From: Ancylobacter tetraedralis
GTDB lineage: Bacteria; Pseudomonadota; Alphaproteobacteria; Rhizobiales; Xanthobacteraceae
NCBI RefSeq assembly: GCF_014195655.1
Contig: NZ_JACICD010000001.1
Span: forward strand, 1,030,682 to 1,094,681
Direction: 5' to 3'
Length of the DNA stretch: 64,000 nt
The translations under genes and the position numbers were made by a program. The notes beneath the pieces are model-generated. The model searched no databases, was not told the origin of the DNA, and worked only from the letters and a program-made list of their open reading frames with translations. Positions 1 through 9,519 of the stretch are shown one piece after another; position 1 is the stretch's first letter; each line of letters begins with the position of its first letter.

Positions 1-1850
1 ATCACCACTTTGCGCTTGCGGATGGTGGGATCGGCGATCGGCACGGCCGCGAGCAGCGCTTCCGTATAAGGGTGGTAGGGCGGGGCGAAGATGTCGCCGG
101 TGCGGCCCTGTTCCATGATGCGGCCCAGATACATCACCACCACGCGGTCGGAGAGATAGCGCACCACCGAGAGATCGTGGCTGATGAACAGTAGCGTCGT
201 GCCGTTGCGGCGCTGGATGTCCATCAGGAGTTCGGTGACGGCCGCCTGCACCGAGACGTCGAGCGCCGAGACCGGCTCGTCCGCCACCACCACTGCGGGG
301 TCCCCGGCAAAGGCGCGGGCGATGCCGATGCGCTGCTTCTGCCCGCCGGAGAGCTGGCGCGGGCGGCGCCCGGCGAAGTCGCGCGGCAGCTTCACCGTGT
401 CGAGCAGTTCGAGCACCCGCTCGCGGATCTGCGCCTCGCTCATGCGGGCGCCGAACCGGCGCAGCACCCGGGCGATCTGGAAGCCGACCGTCTGGCTGGG
501 GTTGAGCGTGTCGAACGGGTTCTGGAACACCATCTGCAGGCTGCGGATGGTGACGCGGTCGCGCTTGGTCACCGGCAGGCGGGCAAGTTCCTCGCCCATC
601 AGCGAGATCGAGCCGGAGGTGGCCTGGTCCAGCCCCATGAGGATGCGCGCGAAGGTCGACTTGCCGCAGCCCGATTCGCCCACGATCGCCAGCGTCTCGG
701 CCTCCCGCGCCTCGAAGGTGAGGTCCTCGTTGGCGCGCACCGCGTGATAGCGCTTCGAGAGCCCCTCGACCTGCAGCACGGTGCGGCCGATCTTCGTTTC
801 CTCGCGCGTCACGGCGCCGGCGGCTGGCGTGTCCCAGTCGATCTCGGCGATGCGCCGGCAGCGCGAGGCGTGGGTGCGCGACACCTGCGCCATCGGCACG
901 GCGGCCTCGTCGCAGCGCCCCGGCTCGAAGAACGCGCAGCGCGGCCCGAAATAGCAGCCGTGGGGCCGGTTGGTCGGCGAGGGCAACTGGCCGGGAATGG
1001 TGACGAGCGGCCGGCTGGCCTTGTCCGCGCTGGGCACGGGGATGGAGGCGAAAAGCCCGCGCGTATAGGGGTGGCGGACCCGTCGGAACACCTCGTCCAC
1101 CGGCCCGGTCTCCACCGCCTCGCCCGAATACATCACGGTGAGGCGCTGGCAGGTCTCCAGGATCAGGCCGAGATTGTGCGAGACATAGAGCATCGCCGTG
1201 CCGAACTCGGTGGAGATGTCGCGGATGAGGTCGACGATGCCGGCCTCGACCGTCACGTCCAGCGCCGTGGTCGGTTCGTCCAGCAGCAGCACCTTCGGGT
1301 TGGCCAGCAACGCCATGGCGATGACGATGCGCTGCTGCTGCCCGCCCGAGAGCTGGTGCGGATAGGCCGCGAGGATGCGCCCGGCATCGGCGAGCCGCAC
1401 CCGCTCCAGCATGGCGGCGGCGCGGTCGAGCGCGCTCGCCCGATCGAGGCCCTGATGCACGGTCAGCACCTCGGCGAGTTGGCGGCCGATGCGCAGGGTC
1501 GGGTTCAGCGAGGCCATCGGCTCCTGGTAGATCATCGCGATGTCGGCCCCGCGCACGCGCCGCAGTTCCGTTGGCGAGAGGGTCAGCAGGTCGCGTCCCT
1601 CGAACAGCACCTGCCCGCCGGTGATCCGCCCGTTGCGGCCGAGATAGCGCATGATGGCGAGCGCGATGGTGGATTTGCCGCAACCGGATTCGCCCACCAG
1701 TCCGTGCGCCTCGCCGGGCATGAGCTTCAGGTTGAAGTCCACCACCGCCGGCACCAGCCCCGCCCGCGTCTCGTAGGAGACTGAGAGATTGCGGCATTCG
1801 AGGATGGGGGAGGGGCTGGCCGTCGCCGCCTGCGGGGAGTGCGTGTCCAT
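1..1850 (-). CDS. Dipeptide/oligopeptide ABC transporter, fused double ATPase (3' end outside window)
   Basis: This is a cytoplasmic ATPase that powers import with the two adjacent permeases. Two nucleotide-binding domains are fused, like DppD joined to DppF. Each has a Walker A (GESGCGKS, the first near residues 53-60), an LSGGQ signature (LSGGQQQR, then LSGGQKQR) and a Walker B ending in DEP. Between them is a Cys-containing oligopeptide-transporter C-terminal segment (HGCYFGPRCAFFEPGRC). About 616 residues are visible and the frame is open at the left edge, so only the tail is missing. The ATG lies 4 bp after the stop of the upstream permease, so the genes are co-transcribed. The family (Opp/Dpp) is clear; the substrate is not. 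Confidence 0.93.
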   Translation of the reverse strand, partial: MDTHSPQAATASPSPILECRNLSVSYETRAGLVPAVVDFNLKLMPGEAHGLVGESGCGKSTIALAIMRYLGRNGRITGGQVLFEGRDLLTLSPTELRRVRGADIAMIYQEPMASLNPTLRIGRQLAEVLTVHQGLDRASALDRAAAMLERVRLADAGRILAAYPHQLSGGQQQRIVIAMALLANPKVLLLDEPTTALDVTVEAGIVDLIRDISTEFGTAMLYVSHNLGLILETCQRLTVMYSGEAVETGPVDEVFRRVRHPYTRGLFASIPVPSADKASRPLVTIPGQLPSPTNRPHGCYFGPRCAFFEPGRCDEAAVPMAQVSRTHASRCRRIAEIDWDTPAAGAVTREETKIGRTVLQVEGLSKRYHAVRANEDLTFEAREAETLAIVGESGCGKSTFARILMGLDQATSGSISLMGEELARLPVTKRDRVTIRSLQMVFQNPFDTLNPSQTVGFQIARVLRRFGARMSEAQIRERVLELLDTVKLPRDFAGRRPRQLSGGQKQRIGIARAFAGDPAVVVADEPVSALDVSVQAAVTELLMDIQRRNGTTLLFISHDLSVVRYLSDRVVVMYLGRIMEQGRTGDIFAPPYHPYTEALLAAVPIADPTIRKRKVV

Positions 1851-1854
1851 CGGC

Positions 1855-2892
1855 TCAATCCCTCAGACTCATCTCGCGCAATCCGTCGGCCATCAGGTTG
1901 AAGCCGAGGATCAGGCTGCTGACCGCCACGGAGGGCACGATCATCATGTAGGCGAACTTCCACAGCAGGGCCGAACTGGCGGCCTCCTTGATCATCAGAC
2001 CCCAGTCGGGATCGGGCGGCTGCAGGCCGAGGCCGAGAAAGGTCAGCGTGGTGATGGCCACCGTGGTGTAGCCGAGCCGCAGGCAGGCATCGACGATGAG
2101 CGGCCCGCGAACATTGGGCAGGATCTCCACGGCCATGATCCACAGCGCGCTCTCGCCGCGCGTCTGGGCGGCCTGGATGTAATCCCGGGTGGATTCCACC
2201 AGCGCCAGCCCGCGCACGATGCGCATGATGCCCGGCGCGGAGGAGAAGGTGACGGCGAGGATGATCGAGAAGCCGCTCTGGCCGAGAAAGTTCAGCACCA
2301 GGATGAGCAGCACCATGACCGGGAAGGACAGCAGGATATTGGCGATGAAGGACAGGATCTCGTCCCACCAGCCGCGCAGGTAGCCGGCCATGAGGCCGAA
2401 GGCGACGCCGACGACATAGGCGCAGGCGGTGGCGGTGATGCCCCACACGATCACCCGCTGCCCGCCCCACAGGGTGCGCGAGAGCATGTCGCGTCCGCGC
2501 ATGTCCGCGCCGAGCCAGAAGAAGTGTCCCGCCTTCGCCGTGAAGGGCGGGGCGAAGGGGGCGATCGGGCGGTTCGGATCGACCAGCGGCAGGTAGGGCG
2601 CGGCCACCGCCATCAGGATCCAGAACATCACCAGCGTGAGGCCGATGCGGGCAATGGCCGATTCCCGCCACGACACGATGCCGAGCCCATAGAGAACCAG
2701 CACCGCCGGGATCGAGGGGATCAGCGCGGCGGCATGGGCAGGGCCCAGCGCATCGGGAAACACCACATAGGCGACCAGCGAGCACCAGACGAGCGCGAGC
2801 AGCGCCACCACCACCGGCAGGCGGGCGATTGTCGGGCGCCACGATGCCCGCTCGGGATGGGTTGCCGGCACGGGAGGAGAGGAGAGCGTCAT
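1855..2892 (-). CDS. Dipeptide/oligopeptide ABC transporter permease, DppC/OppC type
   Basis: This is an inner-membrane permease of 345 residues. It has an N-terminal transmembrane helix, a loop typical of OppC/DppC (FFWLGADMRGRDMLSRTLWG) and then a block of five hydrophobic segments. The chosen ATG (MTLSSPPVPATHP) overlaps the upstream permease stop as ATGA, which fixes the start; longer in-frame extensions only read back through that gene. It pairs with the DppB-like permease and feeds the double ATPase. The motif after TRGESALWIMAVEILPNVRGP is the usual EAA-type ATPase contact loop. Confidence 0.93.
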   Translation of the reverse strand: MTLSSPPVPATHPERASWRPTIARLPVVVALLALVWCSLVAYVVFPDALGPAHAAALIPSIPAVLVLYGLGIVSWRESAIARIGLTLVMFWILMAVAAPYLPLVDPNRPIAPFAPPFTAKAGHFFWLGADMRGRDMLSRTLWGGQRVIVWGITATACAYVVGVAFGLMAGYLRGWWDEILSFIANILLSFPVMVLLILVLNFLGQSGFSIILAVTFSSAPGIMRIVRGLALVESTRDYIQAAQTRGESALWIMAVEILPNVRGPLIVDACLRLGYTTVAITTLTFLGLGLQPPDPDWGLMIKEAASSALLWKFAYMMIVPSVAVSSLILGFNLMADGLREMSLRD

Positions 2893-3842
2893 CCGGCCGC
2901 TCCCACGCGTGGGTTGAGGAGGATATAGGCGATGTCGGACAGAAGCTGCGAGAGGGCCGCGACGGCCACCGCCACCAGCGTGGCGGCCTGCAGCACCGCG
3001 ATATCGCCGAACATCGCCGCCTCGTAGAGCATCCGGCCGAAGCCGGAATACTGGAAGAACACCTCCACCACCACGACATGCGACAGCAGCCAGTTGAGCT
3101 GCAGGAAGATCAGCGTGAAGGGCACGATGAGCGCATTGCGAAGAGCGTGCCCTACGATGACGTGCGACCCGGCGAGGCCCTTGAGCACGGCGGTGCGGAT
3201 GTAGTTGGCGGACATCACCTCCGCCATGGAGGCGCGGGTCATGCGCACGACATAGCCGATGTCGTAGATCAGCAGGGTCAGCAGCGGCAGCACCAGTTCG
3301 CGGAAGGAGAAGCCGCCCACCATGGCGGATTTCGCCGGCACCCACCCCAGCCCCAGGCTGAGGAACACGGTGAGCAGCACAGCCGTCGCGATCTGCGGGA
3401 TCGAGGTGGTGACGACGGCGACGATGGAGATCACCCGGTCCAGCCTCCCACCCTCGCGCATGCCGGCCAGCACGCCGAGCGTGAGCGAGATCGGCACCAT
3501 GAGCACGAAGAAGCAGGAGGCGAGGATGGCGGTGCGCTGCAACCGGTCGGCCAGCAGCGTCGACACCGCCATGTTCTTCTCGATTGAGCGGCCGAGGTCG
3601 CCCTGCATCACATCGCCGACCCAGGTGACATAGCGCGACAGGAACGGCTCGTTCAGCCCCTTCTTCTCCAGCCAGCCCTCGTAATCCGCCGCGTTCAGCG
3701 TGGCGACGCCGAAGCCGCCCAGCTCCGACACGGCAATCTGGCGGCGGAACTGGTCGGTATCGAAGATCGCGAAGAGCAGGAGCGAGGTCACGCCCATGAT
3801 CAGGAGCATCTGCCCCAGCCGCTTTGCGATGAGCCTCGCCAT
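2889..3842 (-). CDS. Dipeptide/oligopeptide ABC transporter permease, DppB/OppB type
   Basis: This is an inner-membrane permease of 317 residues and the first transporter gene of this minus-strand operon. It begins MARLIAKRLGQMLLIMGVTS, the usual DppB start with one N-terminal helix. A periplasmic loop (LNEPFLSRYVTWVGDVMQGDLGRSI) follows, then the membrane core and the ATPase contact loop (MSANYIRTAVLKGL). An ATG is preceded by a purine-rich AAGAGAGA stretch. The 4-bp ATGA overlap with the DppC-like gene indicates translational coupling. It sits 82 bp downstream of the ridA-like gene, so the whole set from 5450 down to 1 is probably one transcript. Confidence 0.93.
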   Translation of the reverse strand: MARLIAKRLGQMLLIMGVTSLLLFAIFDTDQFRRQIAVSELGGFGVATLNAADYEGWLEKKGLNEPFLSRYVTWVGDVMQGDLGRSIEKNMAVSTLLADRLQRTAILASCFFVLMVPISLTLGVLAGMREGGRLDRVISIVAVVTTSIPQIATAVLLTVFLSLGLGWVPAKSAMVGGFSFRELVLPLLTLLIYDIGYVVRMTRASMAEVMSANYIRTAVLKGLAGSHVIVGHALRNALIVPFTLIFLQLNWLLSHVVVVEVFFQYSGFGRMLYEAAMFGDIAVLQAATLVAVAVAALSQLLSDIAYILLNPRVGAAG

Positions 3843-3924
3843 CGATCGGTCTCTCTTCGGTTCACGTCGGGGCGGGTGCGAGGGGGCAGTGCGTCGGCCG
3901 GCAGTGCGCGCGGGGCGCGCGATT

Positions 3925-4272
3925 TCAGAGCGCCGCGATGACCATGATTTCCACCCGGTAGGCCTCACCGGCCAGGCGCCCTTCCACGGTGGCGCGCACC
4001 GGCATGGCCGAGTGGTCGATCCAATCGTCCCACACCCCGTTCATCCGGTCGAAATCGGCAATGTCGCGCAGCCAGATGGTGGCGCTGAGCAGCTTCGAGC
4101 GGTCGCTGCCGGCCAGGCCGAGAAAGTGGTCGATCTTGGCGAGCGTGTCGCGCGTCTGCTGCACGACGTCGCCCGACGTATCGTCGGCGGTCATGCCGGC
4201 GAGGTAGACGGTGCCGTTATGGGTGAGTACCCGGCAGAAGCGGGTGCCGTTCTCGATGCGGTTGATCGTCAT
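3925..4272 (-). CDS. RidA family enamine/imine deaminase
   Basis: This is a 115-residue RidA/YjgF-family protein, normal for the family. RidA proteins hydrolyse reactive imines and enamines released by amino-acid oxidising enzymes. The sequence runs through the typical landmarks: YLAGMTADD near the start, a central QTRDTLAKIDHFL helix and the C-terminal VRATVEGRLAGEAYRVEIMV. The catalytic Arg expected in that last strand is plausibly the Arg of MPVRATVEG. Its ATG overlaps the stop of the FAD-dependent dehydrogenase (TGATG), so the two are coupled. This matches the need to hydrolyse the imino acid made by a DauA-type enzyme. Confidence 0.9.
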   Translation of the reverse strand: MTINRIENGTRFCRVLTHNGTVYLAGMTADDTSGDVVQQTRDTLAKIDHFLGLAGSDRSKLLSATIWLRDIADFDRMNGVWDDWIDHSAMPVRATVEGRLAGEAYRVEIMVIAAL

Positions 4273-5450
4273 CAGGCCGCTCCTCTGGTGGTGGACGGGG
4301 AAGACACCTGCGGCGCGGGCGCGAACCGCGCGGGCGACAGGTCGGAGGCCGATATGCCGAGCCGCTGGAGATCGTCTGGCAGGTCCTGCCCGCCGATCAG
4401 CGCGGCGGCGATGCGCGAGAGGCTGGACGACGTCTTGATGCCGTAGCCGCCCTGTCCCGCCAGCCAGAAGAAACCCTCGGCCCGCGGATCGAAGCCGACC
4501 ACGGGCGACCTGTCGGCCGCGAAGGTGCGCAGGCCCGCCCAGGAATGGCTTACGCGCGTGACCGTGAGATGGGTCGCGCGCTCCAGCCGCTCGGCACCGA
4601 TCGCGACATCCATGTCGTCCGCCCACGCGTCCATCGGCTTGCTCGGTGTGGCGTCGGCCGGAGACACCATGAGCTGCCCGCCAGCGACCTTGACGTAGAA
4701 TTCCTCGCCCACATCGTTGACCAGCGGCCAATGCGCGATGGAATGGCCCACCGGCGCGGGAATGTTGAAGGCGGTGCGGCGCAGCGGCTGCAGCCCCAGC
4801 GGGGCGATGCCGGCCATTTGCGCCACCTCGTCCGCCCAGGCGCCCGCCGCATCGACCATGACAGGCGCTGCGAACAGGCCCGCCGGCGTTTCCACCTGCC
4901 ATTCACCGTTGCGGCAGGCGATGCCGCGCACCTGCGCGCGGGTGACGATGCGCGCACCGGCCGCGCGGGCGCCGCGCAGGAAGCCGTTCTGCAGCGCGTC
5001 GACATCGATATCCATCGAATGCGGCTCGAGGATCGCGCCGGCGAGATAGTCGCGCCGCAGCACCGGCACGCGCGCGAGGGCGTCGTCGATGGAGACCGGC
5101 ACGATGCTGGGCACCAGAAGCCGCGCCCGCGCCAGTTCGGCGTCGAGCCGTTCCATCTGGTCGGCGCGGGCAATGGTGAGCATGCCGCGCGGGGAGAGCA
5201 GGGGGTGTTCGCAGAAGCCGGCCGGCGGAGAAGCGAGAAACGGCCGGCTGCCGAGGGCGAGGCGCCGGACGAGGCCGGTACCGTAATTCTCCGTGAAACT
5301 CGCCGCCGAGCGGCCGGTGGCGTGGTAGCCGCAGACGCTCTCGCGCTCCAGCAGGATGACCGAGCGGGTCTTGGCGATCTCATAGGCGGCGCCCGCACCG
5401 GCAATGCCGCCGCCGAGGATCACCACATCCGCGTGCGCCACCTCGCTCAT
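4272..5450 (-). CDS. FAD-dependent D-amino-acid dehydrogenase, DauA-like
   Basis: This flavoenzyme (392 residues) oxidises an amine or D-amino acid to an imino acid. The N-terminal FAD-binding fold is VVILGGGIAGAGAAYEIA. The segments GYHATGRSAASFTENYG and PPAGFCEHPLLSPRG, and the C-terminal FFWLAGQGGYGIKTS, match what I recall of Pseudomonas D-arginine dehydrogenase (DauA) closely, more so than sarcosine oxidase. The start MSEVAHADVVIL places the FAD motif at the usual distance; a GTG at 5516 would add a proline/arginine-rich leader unlike the family. Coupling to ridA and to a peptide transporter suggests use of imported D-amino acids or small peptides. The exact substrate is inferred only. 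Confidence 0.85.
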   Translation of the reverse strand: MSEVAHADVVILGGGIAGAGAAYEIAKTRSVILLERESVCGYHATGRSAASFTENYGTGLVRRLALGSRPFLASPPAGFCEHPLLSPRGMLTIARADQMERLDAELARARLLVPSIVPVSIDDALARVPVLRRDYLAGAILEPHSMDIDVDALQNGFLRGARAAGARIVTRAQVRGIACRNGEWQVETPAGLFAAPVMVDAAGAWADEVAQMAGIAPLGLQPLRRTAFNIPAPVGHSIAHWPLVNDVGEEFYVKVAGGQLMVSPADATPSKPMDAWADDMDVAIGAERLERATHLTVTRVSHSWAGLRTFAADRSPVVGFDPRAEGFFWLAGQGGYGIKTSSSLSRIAAALIGGQDLPDDLQRLGISASDLSPARFAPAPQVSSPSTTRGAA

Positions 5451-6033
5451 GCCCGGCCAGCCTGGCTCAGCGCGCGGCGCGACCCGCTGGCCACGTGTGG
5501 CGCGGGGTGGGGGCACTCACGTTCTGACGCGCGAAAAATCCGGGCCATGGGGGCAATTCCGATTCTCATGGCGTTAAATTAGGCTGTGCTTCATCGCTGA
5601 TCACGCGAGGAATTCGTCGTCATTGACCCTTGAATCTTTGGCCAGCCCGCAGCCATGGCGCTTCCTGCGCGCCCGCCCCCCTGCTTCCTCGTGGCCGGCG
5701 GTCGTTAATGCAGGATCAAGGTGATGCCGCCTCTCGGTGCATCCTCCGGTTGGACCGTCGGCAGACGGCGCGGTGCCGAAGCCCGGCACGACCGCTCGCA
5801 TGGCCTCCGGCGCCCGCGGGCTCGGATCCGGCAGGGCCTCACCGCGCGGGGGCGGCTCGTCCCGGACGGGCTTGCCTCAATTAAATCCGGGTCATTGCCC
5901 CCGCCCTATTTGATTGCGAGGTCTCCCCGGCGCGGCGTTATGCTGCCGGCGAATGAGCGATGTCCCGCCCCGAGCCTAGCTGCTCGCCGGGTGCGGGCCC
6001 GGTTCCATGCGGTCCCACTCCGATGGGGGTTGA
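5451..6033. other. Intergenic region between divergent operons
   Basis: These 583 bases separate the minus-strand dauA-like operon from the plus-strand Rieske operon and must contain both promoters. I see no convincing protein, RNA or strong -35/-10 pair. The stretch just before 6034 (GATGGGGGTTGA) can serve as the ribosome-binding site of the oxygenase gene. Confidence 0.5.
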
Positions 6034-7266
6034 ATGCTGAAACAGCGAATTGCCGGCCTGTTGAACGAACGCCGCTCTGGCTTCTCCATGCCGCAGGCCT
6101 TCTATGTGGACGAGGAGATCTTCCAGGCCGACCTTGAGGCGGTCTTCGCCTCGGACTGGCTGTTCGCCTGCAGCGTGGCGGAGATCAAGCGGCCCGGCGA
6201 TTATGTGACGATGGAAATCGGCCGCGATTCCGTGGTGATCCTGCGGGATCGCGACGGCGAGGTGAAAGCCTATTTCAACACCTGCCGCCATCGCGGCTCG
6301 CGTATCTGCCTGCATGAGAGCGGCCGGGCCAACCGGCTGGTCTGTCCCTACCATCAATGGGTCTACGAACTGGACGGCCGCCTCATCAACGCGCGGCAGA
6401 TGCCGGCGGATTTCGACAAGAGCGGCTACTCGCTGGTGCCGGTGCATGTCGAGGTGATCTGCGGCATGGTCTATGTCAGCGTCGCCGAAAACCCGCCTTC
6501 GTTCGCGCGCTTCCGCGACACGGTCACGCCCTATATCGCGCCGCACCAGCCGGACCGCACCAAGGTGGCGTTTTCCTCCACCATCATCGAGGAGGCGAAC
6601 TGGAAGCTGGTCATCGAGAATAATCGCGAATGCTATCACTGCGCCGGCAATCACCCGGCGCTGCTGGTGACGCTGGTGGAATTCGCCCTGCCGGACCACC
6701 CGGCAGCCAATGCCACCTTCAAGAACCTGATGGACACCTCGACCGCGCGCTGGGATCGCCTGGGCCTGCCGCACAAGCCCGCCGATGGCGGCATCGAGTT
6801 CCGCTGCATCCGCCTGCCGTTCAACGAGGATTGCGTGTCCTTCACCCGTGACGGCGCGCCGGCCTGCAACAAGCTGCTGGCCGATTTCACCGAGCCCGAT
6901 CTCGGCTCGGTGCGCATGTTCCGTGTGCCGAACAACTGGAACCACTTCCTTGCCGACCACATCATCCATTTCCGCGTGCTGCCGCTCGGCCCCAACCGCA
7001 CCGCGGTGAAGACCACATGGCTGGTGCATGAGGACGCGGTGGAGGGTGTCGACTACGACATAAAGCGCCTGACCGAGGTGTGGACCGAAACCAATGACGA
7101 GGACCGCATCCTCGCCGAGCATAATCACCAGGGCATCCAGTCGCGGGCCTATCGCCCCGGTCCCTTCGCGCCGTCCGAGTTCATGCTGAAGAATTTTGCG
7201 GAGTGGTACTACGGCAAGATGTCCGACTACGTGCACGGCCCCGCGCACCGCATCGCCGCCGAGTGA
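6034..7266 (+). CDS. Rieske non-haem iron oxygenase, alpha subunit (GbcA/CntA/stachydrine demethylase group)
   Basis: This is the terminal oxygenase of a two-component Rieske system, 410 residues. The Rieske [2Fe-2S] ligands are Cys84-x-His86 (TCRHRGS) and Cys104-x2-His107 (CPYHQW). The mononuclear iron site is in NNRECYHCAGNHPAL, giving His202 and His207. The acidic residue bridging the two centres is Glu199, as in carnitine oxygenase CntA, rather than the Asp of most Rieske oxygenases. This places it among enzymes acting on quaternary ammonium compounds such as glycine betaine, proline betaine or carnitine. The reductase follows after 5 bp. The later FAD-GcvT fusion would suit a demethylated product. 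The substrate remains inferred. Confidence 0.88.
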   Translation: MLKQRIAGLLNERRSGFSMPQAFYVDEEIFQADLEAVFASDWLFACSVAEIKRPGDYVTMEIGRDSVVILRDRDGEVKAYFNTCRHRGSRICLHESGRANRLVCPYHQWVYELDGRLINARQMPADFDKSGYSLVPVHVEVICGMVYVSVAENPPSFARFRDTVTPYIAPHQPDRTKVAFSSTIIEEANWKLVIENNRECYHCAGNHPALLVTLVEFALPDHPAANATFKNLMDTSTARWDRLGLPHKPADGGIEFRCIRLPFNEDCVSFTRDGAPACNKLLADFTEPDLGSVRMFRVPNNWNHFLADHIIHFRVLPLGPNRTAVKTTWLVHEDAVEGVDYDIKRLTEVWTETNDEDRILAEHNHQGIQSRAYRPGPFAPSEFMLKNFAEWYYGKMSDYVHGPAHRIAAE

Positions 7267-7271
7267 GCCGC

Positions 7272-8327
7272 ATGACCATCGACATGCCGGCCGGGACGGC
7301 CGGCCTCATGCTTACCTGCATCGACATCCGCCCCGAGGCGCCGGGGGTGAAGACCTTCCGCTTCCGCGCCGGCGAGGGCGTCGCGGTTTCCTTCGTGCCG
7401 GGTCAGGCGATGATGCTCGCCATCGAACGGGCCGGCGAGAGACACTGGCGCAGCTTTTCCATCTCGGGGGCCGGCGCGGATGGCGCCCTCGAGATGACCA
7501 TCAAGGCGCAGGCGCCCGGCGGGGCCACCCATTGGCTGCATGAGCGGCTGGAGCCCGGCATGACGCTGCCGGCACGGGCGGCACGTGGCGCCTTCACGCT
7601 GGCGGTACGCAGCGGCGGGCCGGTTGCCTTCATTTCCGCCGGCTCGGGCGTGACGCCGTTAATCGCCATGCTGCGCGAACTCGCGCGGACGGATCCCGAG
7701 GCGGATGTCGCCTGGGTCCACGCTGCCCGCCGCGAGGACGACATCCTGTTCGCGCAGGCGCTGGCGGAACTGCAGGCGCGCATGCCGAACCTCGCGGCGT
7801 CGATCACCGTCAGCCATCCCGGTGCCGGCTGGTTTGGCTATCGCGGACGGGTCAACCGGCGCCGGATGTCGGTCATGGTGCCCGACTTCGCCGCGCGCGA
7901 GGTGTTCTGCTGCGGGCCGTCCGCCTTCATGCAGGAAATCCGGCTCATTCACGCGGCGGAGGGCGGGCGCAAGGAACGCTTCCACACGGAGCGCTTCCAC
8001 GCGGAAGGTGGGGGCGTCGCCGCGCCGGCGAGCCCGGCGGCGGTTCCGGCGAACGGAAACCCGGCGGGGGATTTCCAGCTCTGGGCGGCCGGGCGGGAAC
8101 TGGCGATACGCGCGGACGAGACGGTGCTGCAGGCCAGCCTGCGCCAGGGTGTCATCATCCCCTGCGGCTGCGGCGAGGGCCTGTGCGGCACCTGCATGGT
8201 CAAGCTCGAACGCGGCAGCGTGGCGCTGCACCACAATGGCGGCATCACGCCGGAGGAGGAGGCCGAGGGCTATATCCTCGCCTGTTCCAGCCGGCCGGTC
8301 TCGGATCTCGCCATCACCATCGGCTGA
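7272..8327 (+). CDS. Rieske oxygenase reductase component, FNR-like with C-terminal 2Fe-2S (GbcB-like)
   Basis: This is the electron-transfer partner of the preceding oxygenase, 351 residues. The N-terminal half is a ferredoxin-NADP reductase-type FAD domain (HWRSFSIS is the flavin-binding strand). It is followed by the NAD(P) domain (FISAGSGVTPLIAMLREL; ending REVFCCGPSAFMQEI). A linker rich in Ala and Pro leads to a plant-type [2Fe-2S] domain with PCGCGEGLCGTCMV and a final Cys in ILACSS. This order, flavin first and ferredoxin last, is that of GbcB and other class IA-type reductases. The ATG at 7272 is 5 bp after the oxygenase stop. Confidence 0.9.
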   Translation: MTIDMPAGTAGLMLTCIDIRPEAPGVKTFRFRAGEGVAVSFVPGQAMMLAIERAGERHWRSFSISGAGADGALEMTIKAQAPGGATHWLHERLEPGMTLPARAARGAFTLAVRSGGPVAFISAGSGVTPLIAMLRELARTDPEADVAWVHAARREDDILFAQALAELQARMPNLAASITVSHPGAGWFGYRGRVNRRRMSVMVPDFAAREVFCCGPSAFMQEIRLIHAAEGGRKERFHTERFHAEGGGVAAPASPAAVPANGNPAGDFQLWAAGRELAIRADETVLQASLRQGVIIPCGCGEGLCGTCMVKLERGSVALHHNGGITPEEEAEGYILACSSRPVSDLAITIG

Positions 8328-8374
8328 GCCTGCCGCTCTCCCGCTCACTCCCTCCCTCGCGGAATGACTCGCGC

Positions 8375-9460
8375 ATGATTGCCCCGATCCCGGCCGTGGC
8401 CGCCATGGCGTCCTATCCGCTGGCCGATCCGGCACCGGAAGGGGCGATCTCGCTGGCGCAGAACGAGAGCGCCTTTCCCCCGAGCCCGCGGGCGCTGGCG
8501 GCGGGGGCGGCGGCGCTGGCCCGTGGCGCGCTCTATCCCGATGCCGACTGGAGCGACCTGCGCGCGGCCATTGCCGCGGTGCATGATGTGTCGGGCGAGA
8601 GCATTCTCTGCGGCGCGGGGTCGATGGAACTGATCGGCGCGGTGATCCGGGCCTTCAGCGGGCCGGGCGACGAGGTGCTCGGTTCACGCTTCGGCTATCT
8701 CTTCGTCGCCACCGCCTGCCGGCAGTCCGGCGCCCGCTATGTCTGTGCCGACGAGACGGACTACACCGTGTGCGTCGATAGCCTCCTGCGTTCGGTCGGG
8801 GCCGACACGCGGATCGTCTTCGTCTGCAATCCGGCCAACCCGACCGGCACGCGCATCGCCAATGCCGAGATCATCCGCCTGCGCGCCGGCCTGCCCGCGC
8901 GGGTGCTTCTGGTGGTCGACCAGGCCTATGGCGAGTTCGATGACCAGGACGCGCGTCCGGTTTTCGATCTCGTGGCCGGCGGCGGCACGGTGGTGCTGCG
9001 CAGCTTTTCCAAGGCCTATGGGCTGGCCGGTGCCCGCGTCGGCTGGGGGCTTTTTCCCCCCGCGATCGGCGTCGAGGCCCGCAAGTTGCTCAACCCCAAC
9101 AATGTCGGCGCCGTGAGCCAGGCCATGGCGGCGGCGGCGATGCGCGACGGGGCGCATATGCGCGCCATCGTCACCGAGACCCGCCGGGCGCGCGAGGCGC
9201 TCGCCGCCACGCTGCGGACGGCGGGCTTCGCACCGCCCCGCAGCCACACCAATTTCCTGCTCATCCCCTTCGCCAGCCCGCGCGCGTGCCGCGCGGCCGA
9301 CAGGTCGCTGCGCGCGGAGGGCCTGCTGCTGCGCGGCATGGACGGCTACGGGCTTGGCCATTGCCTGAGGGTGACGATTGGGCCCGCCGAGGCGATGGCT
9401 CGCGTCGCCGCGCGGCTTTGCGCCGGCGGCCCCGCCTTTCCTGATGAGGGGGGCGGGTAG
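8375..9460 (+). CDS. PLP-dependent aminotransferase, class I/II, histidinol-phosphate aminotransferase-like
   Basis: This cytoplasmic fold-type I aminotransferase has 361 residues. Visible landmarks are the substrate-loop ISLAQNESAFPPSPRA, NPANPTGT for cofactor binding, the Asp/Tyr strand LVVDQAYGEF, and the Schiff-base Lys in SFSKAYGLAGARVGWG. It resembles HisC, but its place behind a Rieske/reductase pair rather than in a his operon suggests a catabolic or substrate-modifying role. The ATG at 8375 gives the usual HisC-like beginning; further upstream the frame only overlaps the reductase gene. It ends 60 bp from a convergent LysR gene. Confidence 0.85.
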   Translation: MIAPIPAVAAMASYPLADPAPEGAISLAQNESAFPPSPRALAAGAAALARGALYPDADWSDLRAAIAAVHDVSGESILCGAGSMELIGAVIRAFSGPGDEVLGSRFGYLFVATACRQSGARYVCADETDYTVCVDSLLRSVGADTRIVFVCNPANPTGTRIANAEIIRLRAGLPARVLLVVDQAYGEFDDQDARPVFDLVAGGGTVVLRSFSKAYGLAGARVGWGLFPPAIGVEARKLLNPNNVGAVSQAMAAAAMRDGAHMRAIVTETRRAREALAATLRTAGFAPPRSHTNFLLIPFASPRACRAADRSLRAEGLLLRGMDGYGLGHCLRVTIGPAEAMARVAARLCAGGPAFPDEGGG

Positions 9461-9519
9461 GGCGCTTTCGGGCCGGGCGGAGGTCGACGCGCGTGAAGCA
9501 GGCGCTTCAGGACTATCGC

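Noticed and set aside
1727-3079. Alternative open frames overlapping the dipeptide permease genes
   Set aside because: The permease frames have clear membrane segments and motifs; the alternatives are Arg/Gly/Pro-rich shadows.
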